A DNA stretch of 64,000 nucleotides, from NCBI RefSeq assembly GCF_011393335.1, contig NZ_CP049865.1, positions 2,560,722 to 2,624,721 of the forward strand. Reading direction: 5' to 3'. This DNA comes from Propioniciclava coleopterorum. GTDB lineage: Bacteria; Actinomycetota; Actinomycetes; Propionibacteriales; Propionibacteriaceae. This document shows, in pieces, positions 27,599-37,428 of this stretch. Made by a program: the position numbers and the translations under genes. The stretch's first letter is position 1. Each line of letters begins with the position of its first letter. Under the pieces are notes generated by a model. That model worked only from the letters and a program-made list of their open reading frames with translations. It searched no databases and was not told the origin of the DNA.

Positions 27599-28586
27599 TG
27601 CGCCTGCTCATCTGCACCGATCGCCTCGGGGCCCTCGCGTCGTCCGACGCGGGGGCCGCGTTGGGTCGCGCGTTCGTGCGCGCCCGCCCCGGCGTCGAGG
27701 TCGCCGTCGTGCCCATGGCCGCCGGCGGCGCCGACCTGCGCGCCGCGCTGGCCGACCTGGGCGACGCCTCCCCGGTCGTCACGTCCGGCGATCCGGAGGC
27801 GCCGGCCGTCGCGGGCATCGACCCCTGGTCGACATCCCTGGAGATCGGGAACGCCCTGGCCGCCGCGCTGGCGTCCCGGCCGGCACGCGTGGTGGTCGAC
27901 CTGACCGGCGTTCGCACCCACGACGCCGGTTCGGGCATCCTCGCGGCGCTCGGCGCGCACGCGGACGTCGCCCTGGACGCGGGGGTCGGCGGGCTCGCCG
28001 GCATCACGCGCCTCGACCTCGAACCCGCCCGCGCGCTGGTGGGGGACACCGAACTCGTGGCCGTCGTGGACCCGGCCGAGCTGGGCGACCTGTTGCTCGG
28101 CCTGCGCGGCGTCACCGCGCGCCGCGGCCACGCCACGGGCGCCGACCCGGCGCTCATGCTCGCCACCGACGCGTCCCTGGGGTCGCTCGCCGGCCTGCTG
28201 GGCGTCCCGGACGGCCCGGGGATGGGCGCGGCCGGGGGAGCGGTGGTCGCCCTGACCGCGCTCGGGCGTGGCTCACCACCGGCCCCGCGCTGTGCGCCGA
28301 GACGGCGCAGTTCGAGAGGACGGCCGCCGCCGCCGACGTCCTCGTGACCGGGGCCGACCAGCTCGACTTCGTCCGGCGCGGCGGCCCCGTCGTGGGCGAG
28401 GTGATCGCCGCCGCCGAGCGGACCCTGCGGCCGTGCGTGGTGGTCGCCAGGACCGTCGACGTGTCGGCGCGCGAGCTCCGGACCTTCGGCGTCGAGGTGG
28501 CCTACGCGGTGGGCGGGGAGCCCGACCTGGGCGCCGACGCCCTCACGACCCGCGCCGCGGGCGTGGCGGGCAGCTGGACGTGGTGA
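27598..28586 (+). CDS. Glycerate kinase-like protein, frameshifted
   Basis: About 329 residues. It opens with RLLICTDRLGALASSDAGAA and contains VVPMAAGGADLRAAL, DGPGMGAAGGAVVALTALG and ADVLVTGADQLDF, which line up with the glycerate kinase type 1 fold. Several usually strict residues differ (GTDRLGAL for APDSFKGSL), so activity is uncertain. The mycobacterial gene in the same place (Rv2205c, from memory) has the same annotation. One G is lost at 28264-28266; correction joins TALG to AWLTTGPALCAE. The GTG start overlaps the pspAA stop, so translation is coupled. Confidence 0.8.
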
Positions 28587-28693
28587 GGGCGTCCGGGCTT
28601 CGGCGAACCCGCCCCGTGACCTAGACTGGAACGAGCACGGTGCCGCGCATCCCGTTCGGACGCGGCCCCACCGATCACGGAGGAATCACCCAC

Positions 28694-29050
28694 ATGAGCG
28701 TTGATCAGCAGCCCGAGGTCCAGGCCGACGGCATCATTCTGACCGAGGTCGCGGCGAAGAAGGTCTCCGACCTCGCCGCCAGCGAGGGCGAAGAGGGCCT
28801 GGCGCTGCGCATCTCGGTGGCCCCCGGCGGCTGCTCCGGCCTGCGCTACCAGCTGGCCCTGGACGACCGCGATCTCGAGGGCGACATCGAGAAGGAGTGG
28901 TACGGCGTCAAGGTCGTGACCGACCGCATGAGCGCCCCGTACCTGTCCGGCGCGACGATCGACTTCGTCGACACCATCCAGCAGCAGGGCTTCACCATCG
29001 ACAACCCGAACGCGGGCGGCTCGTGCGCCTGCGGCGACAGCTTCCACTGA
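28694..29050 (+). CDS. erpA: A-type iron-sulfur carrier (ErpA/HesB family)
   Basis: A 118-residue protein with the three conserved cysteines: GGCSG and CACG near the end. It delivers Fe-S clusters to target proteins, fitting the many Fe-S enzymes here (LipA, QcrA, NarG, the ttr-like complex). ATG 28694 has a GGAGG ribosome site; a -10 TAGACT lies at 28622-28627. It sits just before the cytochrome oxidase operon, as in mycobacteria, and is followed by a strong two-part hairpin. Confidence 0.93.
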   Translation: MSVDQQPEVQADGIILTEVAAKKVSDLAASEGEEGLALRISVAPGGCSGLRYQLALDDRDLEGDIEKEWYGVKVVTDRMSAPYLSGATIDFVDTIQQQGFTIDNPNAGGSCACGDSFH

Positions 29051-29078
29051 CACACCCCGTGACCGCGAGGTCACGAAA

Positions 29079-29099
29079 GGGACACAGTGTCCCACACTG
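29079..29099. promoter_or_regulatory. Overlapping dyads upstream of ctaC
   Basis: GGGACAC-A-GTGTCCC (29079-29093) is a perfect 7-bp inverted repeat, and CAGTGT-CCC-ACACTG (29085-29099) is a second one offset by six bases. They cannot form at the same time. They lie between erpA and its terminator, 130 bases before ctaC. They could be a protein-binding site or alternative RNA hairpins; sequence alone does not decide. Confidence 0.4.
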
Positions 29100-29100
29100 C

Positions 29101-29142
29101 GGGCACCCGGCAGCCTCGGAAGAGGCGATCGGGTGCCCCTTT
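29101..29142 (+). terminator. Intrinsic terminator after erpA
   Basis: A two-tier stem: GGGCACCCG (29101-29109) pairs with CGGGTGCCC (29130-29138), and inside it GCCTC-GGAA-GAGGC forms a GNRA-capped stem. It is followed by CTTTGGG. It separates erpA from the aa3 oxidase operon. Confidence 0.75.
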
Positions 29143-29225
29143 GGGTTACTGTGCCTAGGTGCATCGACAGCCTGGCCGACCATGCCCTGTTATGGACCGG
29201 CCGACGACCAAGGGAAGGGTGTGAC

Positions 29226-30071
29226 GTGGCTCCGAATCGAACCCGGTTCGCCCGTCGAGCCGTCGCGGCGGTGGCCGCCGTCGGTGGTGCGCTGGCGCTG
29301 AGTGGCTGCTCGCAGGCGACGCTGGAGCAGTGGACGCGGTGGGGCCTCCCCGAGGCCGCGACCGACCGTGCTCCGTTCATCGGGAACCTGTGGAACGGCG
29401 CGTGGATCGCGTCGATGGTCATCGGCGTCCTGGTGTGGGGCCTGATCGGCTACGCGATCATCCGGTTCCGCCGCCGCAGCCACGACGAGGCTCCCAAGCA
29501 GACGCAGTACCACCTGCCGATGGAGATCCTGTACACGCTGGTGCCGTTCCTCATCATCGGCGTCCTGTTCTTCTTCACCGTGCAGGCGCAGAACGGGGTC
29601 CTGGCGAAGGCCGCGGACGGCGACGTGCACGAGATCGACGTCATCGGGCAGAAGTGGTCCTGGACGTTCAACTACCGCGAGGCGGACAACCCCGCCATCG
29701 GCAGCGACGCCCACACCGTCGGCACCATCGAGACGATCCCCACGCTGTACCTCCCGCTGAACAAGCCGGTGCGGTTCAACCTCGAGTCGGCCGACGTCAT
29801 CCACTCCTTCTGGGTCCCCGACTTCTACTTCAAGCTCGACGTCATCCCGGGCCACCCGAACAGCTTCGACGTGACGCCCACCAAGGAGGGCGAGTTCCTC
29901 GGCAAGTGCGCCGAACTGTGCGGCACCTACCACGCGCAGATGGTCTTCCACGTGAAGGTGCTCCCCGAGGCGGAGTACGAGGCGCAGATCAAGCAGTTGG
30001 CGGCGTCCGGCCAGACCGGTGACCTGGTCGCCCCGTCGTTCCCGTCCACCGGACCGAAGAAGGAGGGCTGA
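29226..30071 (+). CDS. ctaC: Cytochrome c oxidase subunit II
   Basis: A 281-residue lipoprotein precursor: signal ending in LALSGC (lipobox), two membrane helices (about 50-130), then the extracellular CuA domain with [12 protein letters not shown]. It takes electrons from the diheme cytochrome c of QcrC and passes them to subunit I. The start is GTG 29226; the upstream in-frame codons run back through intergenic DNA and the terminator. It is first in ctaC-ctaD-ctaF and has a GGGAAGGG ribosome site. Confidence 0.95.
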   Translation: MAPNRTRFARRAVAAVAAVGGALALSGCSQATLEQWTRWGLPEAATDRAPFIGNLWNGAWIASMVIGVLVWGLIGYAIIRFRRRSHDEAPKQTQYHLPMEILYTLVPFLIIGVLFFFTVQAQNGVLAKAADGDVHEIDVIGQKWSWTFNYREADNPAIGSDAHTVGTIETIPTLYLPLNKPVRFNLESADVIHSFWVPDFYFKLDVIPGHPNSFDVTPTKEGEFLGKCAELCGTYHAQMVFHVKVLPEAEYEAQIKQLAASGQTGDLVAPSFPSTGPKKEG

Positions 30072-30075
30072 GCAC

Positions 30076-31785
30076 ATGACCGCAACCGCTGCACGCGTCG
30101 ACTCCAGCGTCGCCGCCGCGCCCGCGCGGCGCCTCGGTAAGGGTGAGCTCGTCTGGTCGTGGATGACGACCACCGACCACAAGGTCATCGCGAAGCTGTA
30201 CATCTGGACGGCCCTGGCGTTCTTCGCCTTCGGCGGCCTGCTCGCGCTCGGCATCCGCGCCGAGCTGGCGTTCCCGGGGCTGCAGTACCTCAGCTACGAG
30301 TCGTTCAACCAGTTCTTCACCATGCACGGCACGATCATGCTGCTGATGTTCGCGACGCCGATGTTCGCGGCCTTCGCGAACGCGCTGATGCCCATCCAGA
30401 TCGGCGCCCCCGACGTCGCGTTCCCGCGGCTGAACATGTTCAGCTACTGGCTGTACCTGGCCGGTTCGCTGATCGCCTGCGCGGGCTTCCTGAGCCCGGA
30501 CGGCGCGGCCTCCTTCGGCTGGTTCGCCTACGTCCCGCTCTCGGACGCCATCAACAGCCCCGGCGCCGGCGGCAACCTGTGGATCGTGGGGCTCTACCTG
30601 CTGGGCCTGAGCTCGATCCTCGGCGCGGTCAACTTCGTCACCACCATCGTGCTGCTCCGTGCCCCCGGCATGACCATGTTCCGCATGTCGATGTTCACCT
30701 GGAACATCCTGGTGACGTCGCTGCTGATCCTGGTCGTCTTCCCGGTGCTCGCGGCGGGCCTGCTGGTCCTGCTCAGCGACCGCGTCCTGGGCACGCACAT
30801 CCTGGACGCCGCGACCGGCGGCGCGATCCTGTGGCAGCACCTGTTCTGGTTCTTCGGCCACCCCGAGGTGTACGTGCTGGCGCTGCCGTTCTTCGGCATC
30901 GTCACCGAGATCATCCCGGTGTTCAGCCGCAAGCCGGTCTTCGGCTACATCGGCCTGGTGGCCGCGACCCTGTCGATCGGCGCGCTGTCGATCTCGGTGT
31001 GGGCGCACCACATGTTCGTGACGGGCGCGGTGAACCTGCCGTTCTTCTCGTTCATGACGTTCATGATCGCGGTCCCCACCGGCGTGAAGTTCTTCAACTG
31101 GATCGGCACGATGTGGAACGGATCGATCCGCATGCAGAGCCCGATGCTGTTCTCCATCGGCTTCCTGACCACGTTCCTGTTCGGCGGCCTCACCGGCGTC
31201 ATCCTGGCCTCGCCGCCGCTGGACTTCCAGGTGTCCGACACCTACTTCGTGGTCGCGCACTTCCACTACGTGCTGTTCGGCACCGTCGTGTTCTCGATGT
31301 TCGCCGGCTTCTACTTCTGGTGGCCCAAGTGGTACGGCTACAAGCTGGACGAGAAGCTCGCCGTGCTCCACTTCTGGCTGATCTTCCTCGGCTTCCACAT
31401 GACGTTCCTCGTGCAGCACTGGCTGGGCGTGGAGGGCATGCAGCGTCGTATCGCCGACTACCTGCCGCAGGAGGGCTTCACCTTCCTCAACCAGGTCTCG
31501 ACGGTGGGCGCGTTCCTGCTGGGCGTCTCGATGCTGCCGTTCCTGTGGAACGTGTACAAGAGCCACAAGTCGGCTCCCCGCGTCACCGAGGACGACCCGT
31601 GGGGCTGGGGCCGTTCGCTGGAGTGGGCCACCTCCTGCCCGCCGCCGCGCCACAACTTCACGTCCCTGCCCCGGATCCGCAGCGAGGCTCCCGCCTTCGA
31701 CCTGCACTACCCGGAGATGTCGGGCCGCGGCGTCGTCGCGCCGGCCGAGCCCAAGGCTGAGATCGCGCAGGAGGAGTCCCGATGA
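30076..31785 (+). CDS. ctaD: Cytochrome aa3 oxidase subunit I
   Basis: A 569-residue protein with 12 membrane helices. Key sites: FTMHGTIM (heme a histidine), [16 protein letters not shown] (CuB histidine and the cross-linked tyrosine), WAHHMFVTG (CuB histidines) and [12 protein letters not shown] (heme histidines). It reduces oxygen to water and pumps protons. ATG 30076 has an AGGAGG ribosome site four bases after ctaC and is preferred over an upstream frame extension. It overlaps ctaF by four bases. Confidence 0.97.
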   Translation: MTATAARVDSSVAAAPARRLGKGELVWSWMTTTDHKVIAKLYIWTALAFFAFGGLLALGIRAELAFPGLQYLSYESFNQFFTMHGTIMLLMFATPMFAAFANALMPIQIGAPDVAFPRLNMFSYWLYLAGSLIACAGFLSPDGAASFGWFAYVPLSDAINSPGAGGNLWIVGLYLLGLSSILGAVNFVTTIVLLRAPGMTMFRMSMFTWNILVTSLLILVVFPVLAAGLLVLLSDRVLGTHILDAATGGAILWQHLFWFFGHPEVYVLALPFFGIVTEIIPVFSRKPVFGYIGLVAATLSIGALSISVWAHHMFVTGAVNLPFFSFMTFMIAVPTGVKFFNWIGTMWNGSIRMQSPMLFSIGFLTTFLFGGLTGVILASPPLDFQVSDTYFVVAHFHYVLFGTVVFSMFAGFYFWWPKWYGYKLDEKLAVLHFWLIFLGFHMTFLVQHWLGVEGMQRRIADYLPQEGFTFLNQVSTVGAFLLGVSMLPFLWNVYKSHKSAPRVTEDDPWGWGRSLEWATSCPPPRHNFTSLPRIRSEAPAFDLHYPEMSGRGVVAPAEPKAEIAQEESR

Positions 31786-32192
31786 AGTCCGAAGCGAAGA
31801 TCTTCTTCTTCCTGGTCGCCTTCTTCGCGATCGTCACCCCGGCGTACGCCTACGTGACGTGGTCGATGGGCCACTTCGAGGTGATCGGCACCACGGTGCT
31901 GGCGCTCACCCTGCTGTTCTCGCTGATGATCTGGGGTCTGCTCATCATCACCGGGCGCACCGTGGGCATGCGTCCCGAGGACCGCAAGGACGGCGAGATC
32001 GTCGAGGGCGCCGGCGCCCTGGGGTTCTTCCCGCCGAGCAGCATCGTCCCGTTCTGGTCCGCGATCGCGATCGCGGTCATCCTGCTGGGCGCCGTCTATG
32101 GCTGGTGGCTGTCGCTGCTGGGCGTCGGGCTCGGCATCTGGGCCGCCTGCGGCTGGGCCTACGAGTTCTACACCGGCGACTACAAGCACTGA
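31782..32192 (+). CDS. ctaF: Actinobacterial cytochrome c oxidase subunit IV
   Basis: A 136-residue protein with four membrane helices ([67 protein letters not shown]). CtaF is an actinobacteria-specific small subunit of the aa3 oxidase needed for bcc-aa3 supercomplex assembly. It overlaps ctaD as ATGA and ends 7 bases before a strong terminator. Confidence 0.94.
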   Translation: MKSEAKIFFFLVAFFAIVTPAYAYVTWSMGHFEVIGTTVLALTLLFSLMIWGLLIITGRTVGMRPEDRKDGEIVEGAGALGFFPPSSIVPFWSAIAIAVILLGAVYGWWLSLLGVGLGIWAACGWAYEFYTGDYKH

Positions 32193-32198
32193 GCGTCA

Positions 32199-32241
32199 GG
32201 CGAACGGCCCCGGATCCCTCTCGGATCCGGGGCCGTTCGCC
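32199..32241 (+). terminator. Strong terminator of the ctaCDF operon
   Basis: Perfect 19-bp arms: GGCGAACGGCCCCGGATCC (32199-32217) and its complement at 32223-32241, with a 5-base CTCTC loop. It is the most stable hairpin in the window. Bases 32242-32397 after it show no coding signal. Confidence 0.85.
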
Positions 32242-32409
32242 GTTCGCACGTCCCGGGCGATCGGAGTCGGCGCTCGCCGCCGCGCGGACGGACCGGGAAC
32301 CGCTGCGCGGTCGGGTGCTGCCGCCGCGGGGCGGGGCGCCCGGCCGGAAACGCTGTTCCGGGCTGCGGGACGCCGGGGCCGCGGCGGGCCCGGGACCTAG
32401 AGTGACGCC

Positions 32410-32898
32410 ATGAAACCGGTCGAACAGCGCGGCGCGTACGCCGTGGGCGCCCTGCTGCTGCTGAGCCTCACCGGCTGCGTGCTGGGCACCGGCGGGCCGC
32501 GCCCGGCGCCGTCGAGCCCCGCCCCCGAGCCCTCGGCCGCCCTGGATCTGGCGGGGGAGTGGCGGTCGTTCGAGGTCGGCGGGTCGGCGCCCGAGGGTGC
32601 GGCCCGCGAGATCATGATCGCCGTCGAGCCGGCCGCCTCCCCGTCGCCGGGAACCGCGGTGCTGCGGGCGTCCTACGGTGGCTGCCCCGCCGTCTGGGTG
32701 ACCAGCTACACCCTCGACCAGGGCCGGCTGATGCTGGGCCCGGCCGCGCCGCTGCCGGCGCTGGGTTGCCTCGAGCCGCAGAGCTCGGGGGCCGGTTGGC
32801 TGGCCGGCTTCCTTTCGAACCGTCCGGCGGTCGAACTCGCCGACGGGATCCTCACGCTGTCCGGCGGCCCCAGCACGGTGCGGGCCCGCCGCTCCTAG
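32410..32898 (+). CDS. Secreted lipoprotein, META-domain-like
   Basis: A 162-residue precursor with signal LLLLSLTGC, a clear lipobox, so it is anchored outside the membrane. After a proline-rich linker comes DLAGEWRSFEVGG ... EIMIAVEP, similar to the opening of HslJ/META-type domains, with two further cysteines (GGCPAVW, LGCLEP) that may form a disulfide. A TAGAGT box six bases before the ATG suggests a leaderless transcript. The function is unknown. Confidence 0.75.
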   Translation: MKPVEQRGAYAVGALLLLSLTGCVLGTGGPRPAPSSPAPEPSAALDLAGEWRSFEVGGSAPEGAAREIMIAVEPAASPSPGTAVLRASYGGCPAVWVTSYTLDQGRLMLGPAAPLPALGCLEPQSSGAGWLAGFLSNRPAVELADGILTLSGGPSTVRARRS

Positions 32899-32931
32899 CC
32901 GGCGAGCCACCCCCGGGGCCCGGGCTCGGGG

Positions 32932-34389
32932 TCACCAACTCACGTGGAGCGGGCGACCCTCCTCGTAACCGGAGCGGGACTGGACGCCCACGGTGGCGCG
33001 GGCGTGGAAGTCGGGCAGCGTCCTGGCCCCGGCGTAGGTGCAGGAGGAGCGGACGCCCGACGTGATGAAGTCCATCAGGTCCTCCACCCCCGGGCGCGCA
33101 GGGTCCAGGTACATCCGCGAGGACGAGATACCCTCCTCGAACAGCGAGGCGCGGGCGCGCTCGAAGAACGCCTGCTCCTTGGTGCGGGCGCGGACGGCGC
33201 GGGCCGAGGCCATCCCGAACGACTCCTTGTAGGCGCGGCCATCGGCGTCCCGCATGAGCGGGGAGGTCGACTCGTGCGTCCCGGCGAACCAGGAGCCCAC
33301 CATGACGGCACCGGCGCCGGCGGCCAGGGCCAGCGCCACGTCGCGCGGGTGCCGCACGCCGCCGTCGGCCCAGATCGCCTTGCCGAGGTCCGCTGCGGCT
33401 GCCGCGCAGTCCAGCACGGCGGAGAACTGGGGGCGGCCCACGCCGGTCTGCATCCGGGTGGTGCACATCGCGCCGGGACCGACCCCGACCTTGACGATGT
33501 CGGCGCCGGCCTCGATGAGGTCGACGGTGCCCTCGGCGGTCACGATGTTGCCGCCGACGAGCGGCACGCGGACGCCGGTCCGGTCGGCGTGCGCGTCCCG
33601 GACGGCCCGCACGCTGCGCAGGGTCTCGAGCATGCGGTCCTGGTGCCCGTGGGCGGTGTCCATGACCAGGACGTCCGCGCCGGCCTCCAGCAGCGTCGTG
33701 GCGCGCCGCTCCGTCTCCCCGGAGATCCCGACGGCGGCGCCGATCTTGAGGCGGCCGTCGGCGTCCAGCGCGGGCGCATACAGAGCGGAGCGCATGGCCC
33801 CCTTGAGCGTGAGGACGCCCACCAGCTGCCCGGAGGCGTCCACCGCGATCGCGATCTTGCGGCGCTGCTCGGTGAGCAGGTCGAAGACCTCCTGCGGCGC
33901 GGAAGTGTCGGACACGATCGTGAGGTCGGTGGTCATCACCTCGTGGACCGGCACGAAGCGGTCCACGCCCGCGGCGTCCGAGGCGGCGACGAGCCCGACC
34001 GGGGCGCCGGCGTCCAGCACGACGGCGACGCCGTGGGCCCGCTTGGGGATCAGCGGCAGGGCGTCGGCGACGACCGTGTCCGGCGTCACGCGGATCGGGG
34101 TGTCGAACGTGACGTGGGCGGCCTTCACGCGGGCGATGGCCTCGGCGGTCGCGGCGGGGGAGAGGTCCTGGGGCACGATCGAGATCGCGCCGCGGCGGGC
34201 GACCGTCTCGGCCATCCTGCGTCCGGAGATCGCGGTCATGTTGGCGACCACGAGGGGCGTGGGCAGCGCCAGGCCGTCGGTCGACGTCAGGTCGACGTCC
34301 ATCCGCGACCGGATGGAGGAGCGGGTCGGCGACATGAACACGTCGTCGTAGGTCAGGTCATGGTCGGGCTTGCCCGTCGTGAAACGCAC
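32932..34389 (-). CDS. guaB1: GuaB1-family GMP reductase / IMPDH-related protein
   Basis: About 485 residues: a TIM barrel with an inserted CBS pair (VMTTDLTIVSDTSA ... LTEQRRKIAIAVDASGQL). The catalytic cysteine loop is VGPGAMCTTRMQTGVG. This actinobacterial family was long called IMP dehydrogenase-like and has been assigned GMP reductase activity, returning GMP to IMP. The ATG at 34398 overlaps its own -10 box TACGAT; GTG 34389, seven bases after the box, is the better start if the mRNA is leaderless. It converges on the lipoprotein gene. Confidence 0.92.
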   Translation of the reverse strand: MRFTTGKPDHDLTYDDVFMSPTRSSIRSRMDVDLTSTDGLALPTPLVVANMTAISGRRMAETVARRGAISIVPQDLSPAATAEAIARVKAAHVTFDTPIRVTPDTVVADALPLIPKRAHGVAVVLDAGAPVGLVAASDAAGVDRFVPVHEVMTTDLTIVSDTSAPQEVFDLLTEQRRKIAIAVDASGQLVGVLTLKGAMRSALYAPALDADGRLKIGAAVGISGETERRATTLLEAGADVLVMDTAHGHQDRMLETLRSVRAVRDAHADRTGVRVPLVGGNIVTAEGTVDLIEAGADIVKVGVGPGAMCTTRMQTGVGRPQFSAVLDCAAAAADLGKAIWADGGVRHPRDVALALAAGAGAVMVGSWFAGTHESTSPLMRDADGRAYKESFGMASARAVRARTKEQAFFERARASLFEEGISSSRMYLDPARPGVEDLMDFITSGVRSSCTYAGARTLPDFHARATVGVQSRSGYEEGRPLHVSW

Positions 34390-34586
34390 GGGGGCCATCG
34401 TAGCCCGCGGTGTCGCGTCTGGCCCCCTGGGGCCCGCGCAGCCCCCTCGGGTGGTCTGGGGGCCCCCAGCACGCCCCTTGGCCGGCGCAGGCCGCTGGAC
34501 GGCCCCTCACGCGCCCTCAGGGCCCCAGGCCGTCGCCCAGGGGCCGGCCGCCCCCGCGGCCTGGTCCTCGTCCGGTGGGGACGCAG

Positions 34587-34619
34587 AGGGGCGGCGACCC
34601 GAACCGGATCGCCGCCCCT
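34587..34619 (-). terminator. Terminator of the ctaE-qcrCAB operon
   Basis: Perfect 11-bp arms AGGGGCGGCGA (34587-34597) and TCGCCGCCCCT (34609-34619) lie 12 bases after the qcrB stop. The next 190 bases towards guaB1 are very rich in GGGCCC-type runs with no coding signal. Confidence 0.75.
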
Positions 34620-34630
34620 CGTGGGTGCTG

Positions 34631-36355
34631 CTAGACGAGCTGCCTGGGCTCGTCGGACGCGCCTTCGTCCTCCAGGGCGGGGGAGTGGTCCTCCTCCTCG
34701 TGGTGGGACGCCTCGGCGATCTCCTCGCGCGTCGGCTTGGCGATGTCGTCGCCGGAGTACCAGCGCGACAGGCGGGCGCGGAGCCCGCTGACAGCGTCCG
34801 GGTTCTTCAGCTTCACGCCGTGCTCGTCGTGGGTCGGCGTCGGCTCCAGCGGCGTGAACTGCTGGTGCTGGGTGAGCGTGAAGGCCTCGTCGTTCGAGAT
34901 CGGCGCGTGCGGCTCGGAGAAGCCACCCGTCGGGCTCTGGACGATGATGCCGGACTCCGAGCCGTGCAGGACGCGCTCGCGGTCGGCGCGCTGCAGCGAC
35001 AGGCAGATCCGCTTGGTGATGATGAACGCGATCACCGGCCCGACGAACACCGCGATCCGGAGGAACCAGGTCACCGCGTTCAGCGAGATGTGGAACGTGG
35101 TGGCGATGATGTCGTTGCCGCCGCCGGCCCACAGCAGGCCGTAGAACGTCATGCCGGCCACGCCGAGCCCGGTGCGGGTCGGGGCGTTGCGGGGACGATC
35201 CAGCAGGTGGTGCTCACGCTTGTCGCCCGTGATCCACGCCTCCACGAACGGCCACAGGGCCAGGGAGGTGTAGAAGATGCCCATCAGGACGGCGAACGGC
35301 AGGAAGATGTTCCACGACCAGGTGGTCGGGCCCCAGTGGGACTCGATGCCGGGCATGATGCGGACCGCGCCCTCGACCCAACCCATGTACCAGTCCGGCT
35401 GCGAACCGGCGGTGACCTGGGCGGGGTTGTACGGGCCGTACATCCAGACCTGGTTGATCGACATCGTCGCGCCCATGAGGATCAGGACGCCGAACACGAT
35501 GAAGAAGAAGCCGCCGGCCTTGGCCATGTAGACCGGGAACAGCGGGTAGCCGACCACGTTCTTCTCGGTGCGGCCCGGGCCGGGGAACTGGGTGTGCTTG
35601 TGGTAGACGAGCAGCGTCATGTGCGCGCCGATCAGGGCCAGCAGGATCGCCGGCACCAGCAGGATGTGCGCCATGTAGAAGCGGGCGATGATCGCGCCGC
35701 CCGGGTACTCGCCGTCGAACACGAAGAACTGCACCCAGGTGCCGATGACCGGCACCGACAGGATCGCGCCCTCGGTGAAGCGGAGGCCCGTGCCGGACAG
35801 CAGATCGTCGGGCAGCGAGTAGCCGGTCATGCCGGCGATCATCGACAGCGACAGCAGCACGACGCCGATGAGCCAGTTCAGCTCACGCGGCTTGCGGTAC
35901 GCGCCGGTGAAGAAGATGCGCAGCATGTGCACCGTCATGGCGGCCATGAACAGGATCGCCGCCCAGTGGTGGATCTGCCGGACCAGCAGGCCGCCGCGGA
36001 CGTCGAAGCTGATCTGCAGCGTCGACTCGAACGCCTCCGACATCTGGAGGCCCCGCATGAGCTGGTAGGTGCCCTCGTACTCGACCTCGGCCATCGACGG
36101 CTTGAACCAGATCGTCAGGAACAGGCCGGTGATGAGCAGAACGATGAACGAGTACAGCGCGATCTCGCCCAGCAGGAAGGACCAGTGGTCGGGGAAGACC
36201 TTGCGCAGCGCGGCCTTGCCGATCTTCGCGATGCCGACGCGCTCGTCGAGCCAGTCGGCGGGGGCGCCCAGCGTCTTGACGCCGTCGCTCTCGTCGGGAC
36301 GTTGGGTCTCGAAGACCTCTCCGGTCTCGGGTGAAATGTCAGCGGGCCTCGCCAT
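34631..36355 (-). CDS. qcrB: Menaquinol-cytochrome c reductase cytochrome b subunit
   Basis: A 574-residue membrane protein, cytochrome b of the actinobacterial bcc complex. The heme ligands are in IHHWAAILFMAAMTVHMLR and AHILLVPAILLALIGAH. The quinol oxidation loop and GPYNPAQVTAGSQPDWYMGW follow. After the last helix is a 130-residue charged cytoplasmic tail, usual in this phylum. It overlaps qcrA by one base (TAATG) and ends the ctaE-qcrC-qcrA-qcrB operon. Confidence 0.97.
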   Translation of the reverse strand: MARPADISPETGEVFETQRPDESDGVKTLGAPADWLDERVGIAKIGKAALRKVFPDHWSFLLGEIALYSFIVLLITGLFLTIWFKPSMAEVEYEGTYQLMRGLQMSEAFESTLQISFDVRGGLLVRQIHHWAAILFMAAMTVHMLRIFFTGAYRKPRELNWLIGVVLLSLSMIAGMTGYSLPDDLLSGTGLRFTEGAILSVPVIGTWVQFFVFDGEYPGGAIIARFYMAHILLVPAILLALIGAHMTLLVYHKHTQFPGPGRTEKNVVGYPLFPVYMAKAGGFFFIVFGVLILMGATMSINQVWMYGPYNPAQVTAGSQPDWYMGWVEGAVRIMPGIESHWGPTTWSWNIFLPFAVLMGIFYTSLALWPFVEAWITGDKREHHLLDRPRNAPTRTGLGVAGMTFYGLLWAGGGNDIIATTFHISLNAVTWFLRIAVFVGPVIAFIITKRICLSLQRADRERVLHGSESGIIVQSPTGGFSEPHAPISNDEAFTLTQHQQFTPLEPTPTHDEHGVKLKNPDAVSGLRARLSRWYSGDDIAKPTREEIAEASHHEEEDHSPALEDEGASDEPRQLV

Positions 36356-37428
36356 TACCGGTCACCCTCCTTGAAGTCGTTGCGGGAGTCGCGCTCGAAG
36401 AAGCTCGGGCCGACCGGGACCGTGAAGTCGCTCTGGGCGATCAGGTAGCCCTGGCCGTCCACCTTGAGCGGCAGCTGCGGCAGGGCTCGGGCCGCGGGCC
36501 CGAACACCACGACGCCGGAGTCGCCCAGGTCGAACGTGCTCTGGTGGCAGGGGCAGAGCAGGTGATGCGTCTGCTGCTCCCACAGGGAGATCGGGCAACC
36601 CACGTGGGTGCAGATCTTGCTGTAGGCCAGGATGCCGCCCACCTGCCAGTCCTTGCGGGACTCGGGGATCTTGATGGAGTTGGGGTCCATCCGCACCACG
36701 ATGAGGGCCGTCTTGGCCTTCATGTTCTGGTACTCCACACCGTGCAGGTCGCGCAGGTTCTCGGGCTCGGCGTTGATCAGCTGGCCGATCTCGATGTCGG
36801 CGGCCTTCAGCGGCACCCAGTTGGTGTCGTTGACGACGCGGACGCCCTCGGCCCACAGCGTGTACTCGAGCGTCTTCTTGCGGAGGTCGGCGGTCGGCCA
36901 GGGGCCGAGGTCGGCCAGGGTCACCAGGGCGGGGACCGCCATGATGCCCAGCGCGCCGCCGAACGAGGCGAGGATGAGGCCGCGGCGCTTCACGCCCGCG
37001 TCCGCCACGCCGGCGTTGAGGACCTCGACGAAGCCCTCCTTCTCGGCGTCGGTGGAGTGCACGGGGTGGCGCTCCTCGGCGATCTCGGTGTCGGTCATCA
37101 GCTGGCGGGCCCAGTGGATCGCCCCGATGCCGATGAGCAGCACCGCCAGGCCGGCGGTGAGGCCGAGCAGGGTGGTCTGGACGTTCCAGTTCACGCCCAG
37201 CAGGTGGGCCGACGCGTCGCGGGGGACCGCGAAGTAGACGACGACGAACGCGATCGCGAAGACCGGGACGAGGGCGAACGCGGTGACGACCTGCAGGTAC
37301 GCCCGCCGCCCGAGCGCCGGATCGGAATCCGTGTAGCGCTCGACGTGCTCCTCGATGCCGGGATCGGCGACCGGGAAGTGGGGGTCACCCGGCTCGCGCC
37401 GGGCCAGGGTGGACTGATCGTGCGTCAT
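36355..37428 (-). CDS. qcrA: Rieske iron-sulfur subunit of the bcc complex
   Basis: A 357-residue protein with three membrane helices before the Rieske domain, the actinobacterial form. The [2Fe-2S] ligands are in CTHVGCP and CPCHQS. It takes one electron from menaquinol and hands it to cytochrome cc. The ATG overlaps the qcrC stop (ATGA); a longer frame into qcrC is rejected. Confidence 0.96.
   Translation of the reverse strand: MTHDQSTLARREPGDPHFPVADPGIEEHVERYTDSDPALGRRAYLQVVTAFALVPVFAIAFVVVYFAVPRDASAHLLGVNWNVQTTLLGLTAGLAVLLIGIGAIHWARQLMTDTEIAEERHPVHSTDAEKEGFVEVLNAGVADAGVKRRGLILASFGGALGIMAVPALVTLADLGPWPTADLRKKTLEYTLWAEGVRVVNDTNWVPLKAADIEIGQLINAEPENLRDLHGVEYQNMKAKTALIVVRMDPNSIKIPESRKDWQVGGILAYSKICTHVGCPISLWEQQTHHLLCPCHQSTFDLGDSGVVVFGPAARALPQLPLKVDGQGYLIAQSDFTVPVGPSFFERDSRNDFKEGDR

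Noticed and set aside
27312-28586. A 425-residue PspAA-unknown fusion
   Set aside because: After GDEQGAGG the sequence is meaningless. One extra G restores the normal PspAA end and the kinase gene reads in its own frame.
32242-32397. Non-coding RNA between ctaF and the lipoprotein gene
   Set aside because: After the terminator there is no promoter-plus-terminator pair, only GC-rich sequence.
34399-34586. Small gene or structured RNA in the GGGCCC-rich gap
   Set aside because: No frame with a start, ribosome site and sensible protein. The base runs look like low-complexity intergenic DNA.
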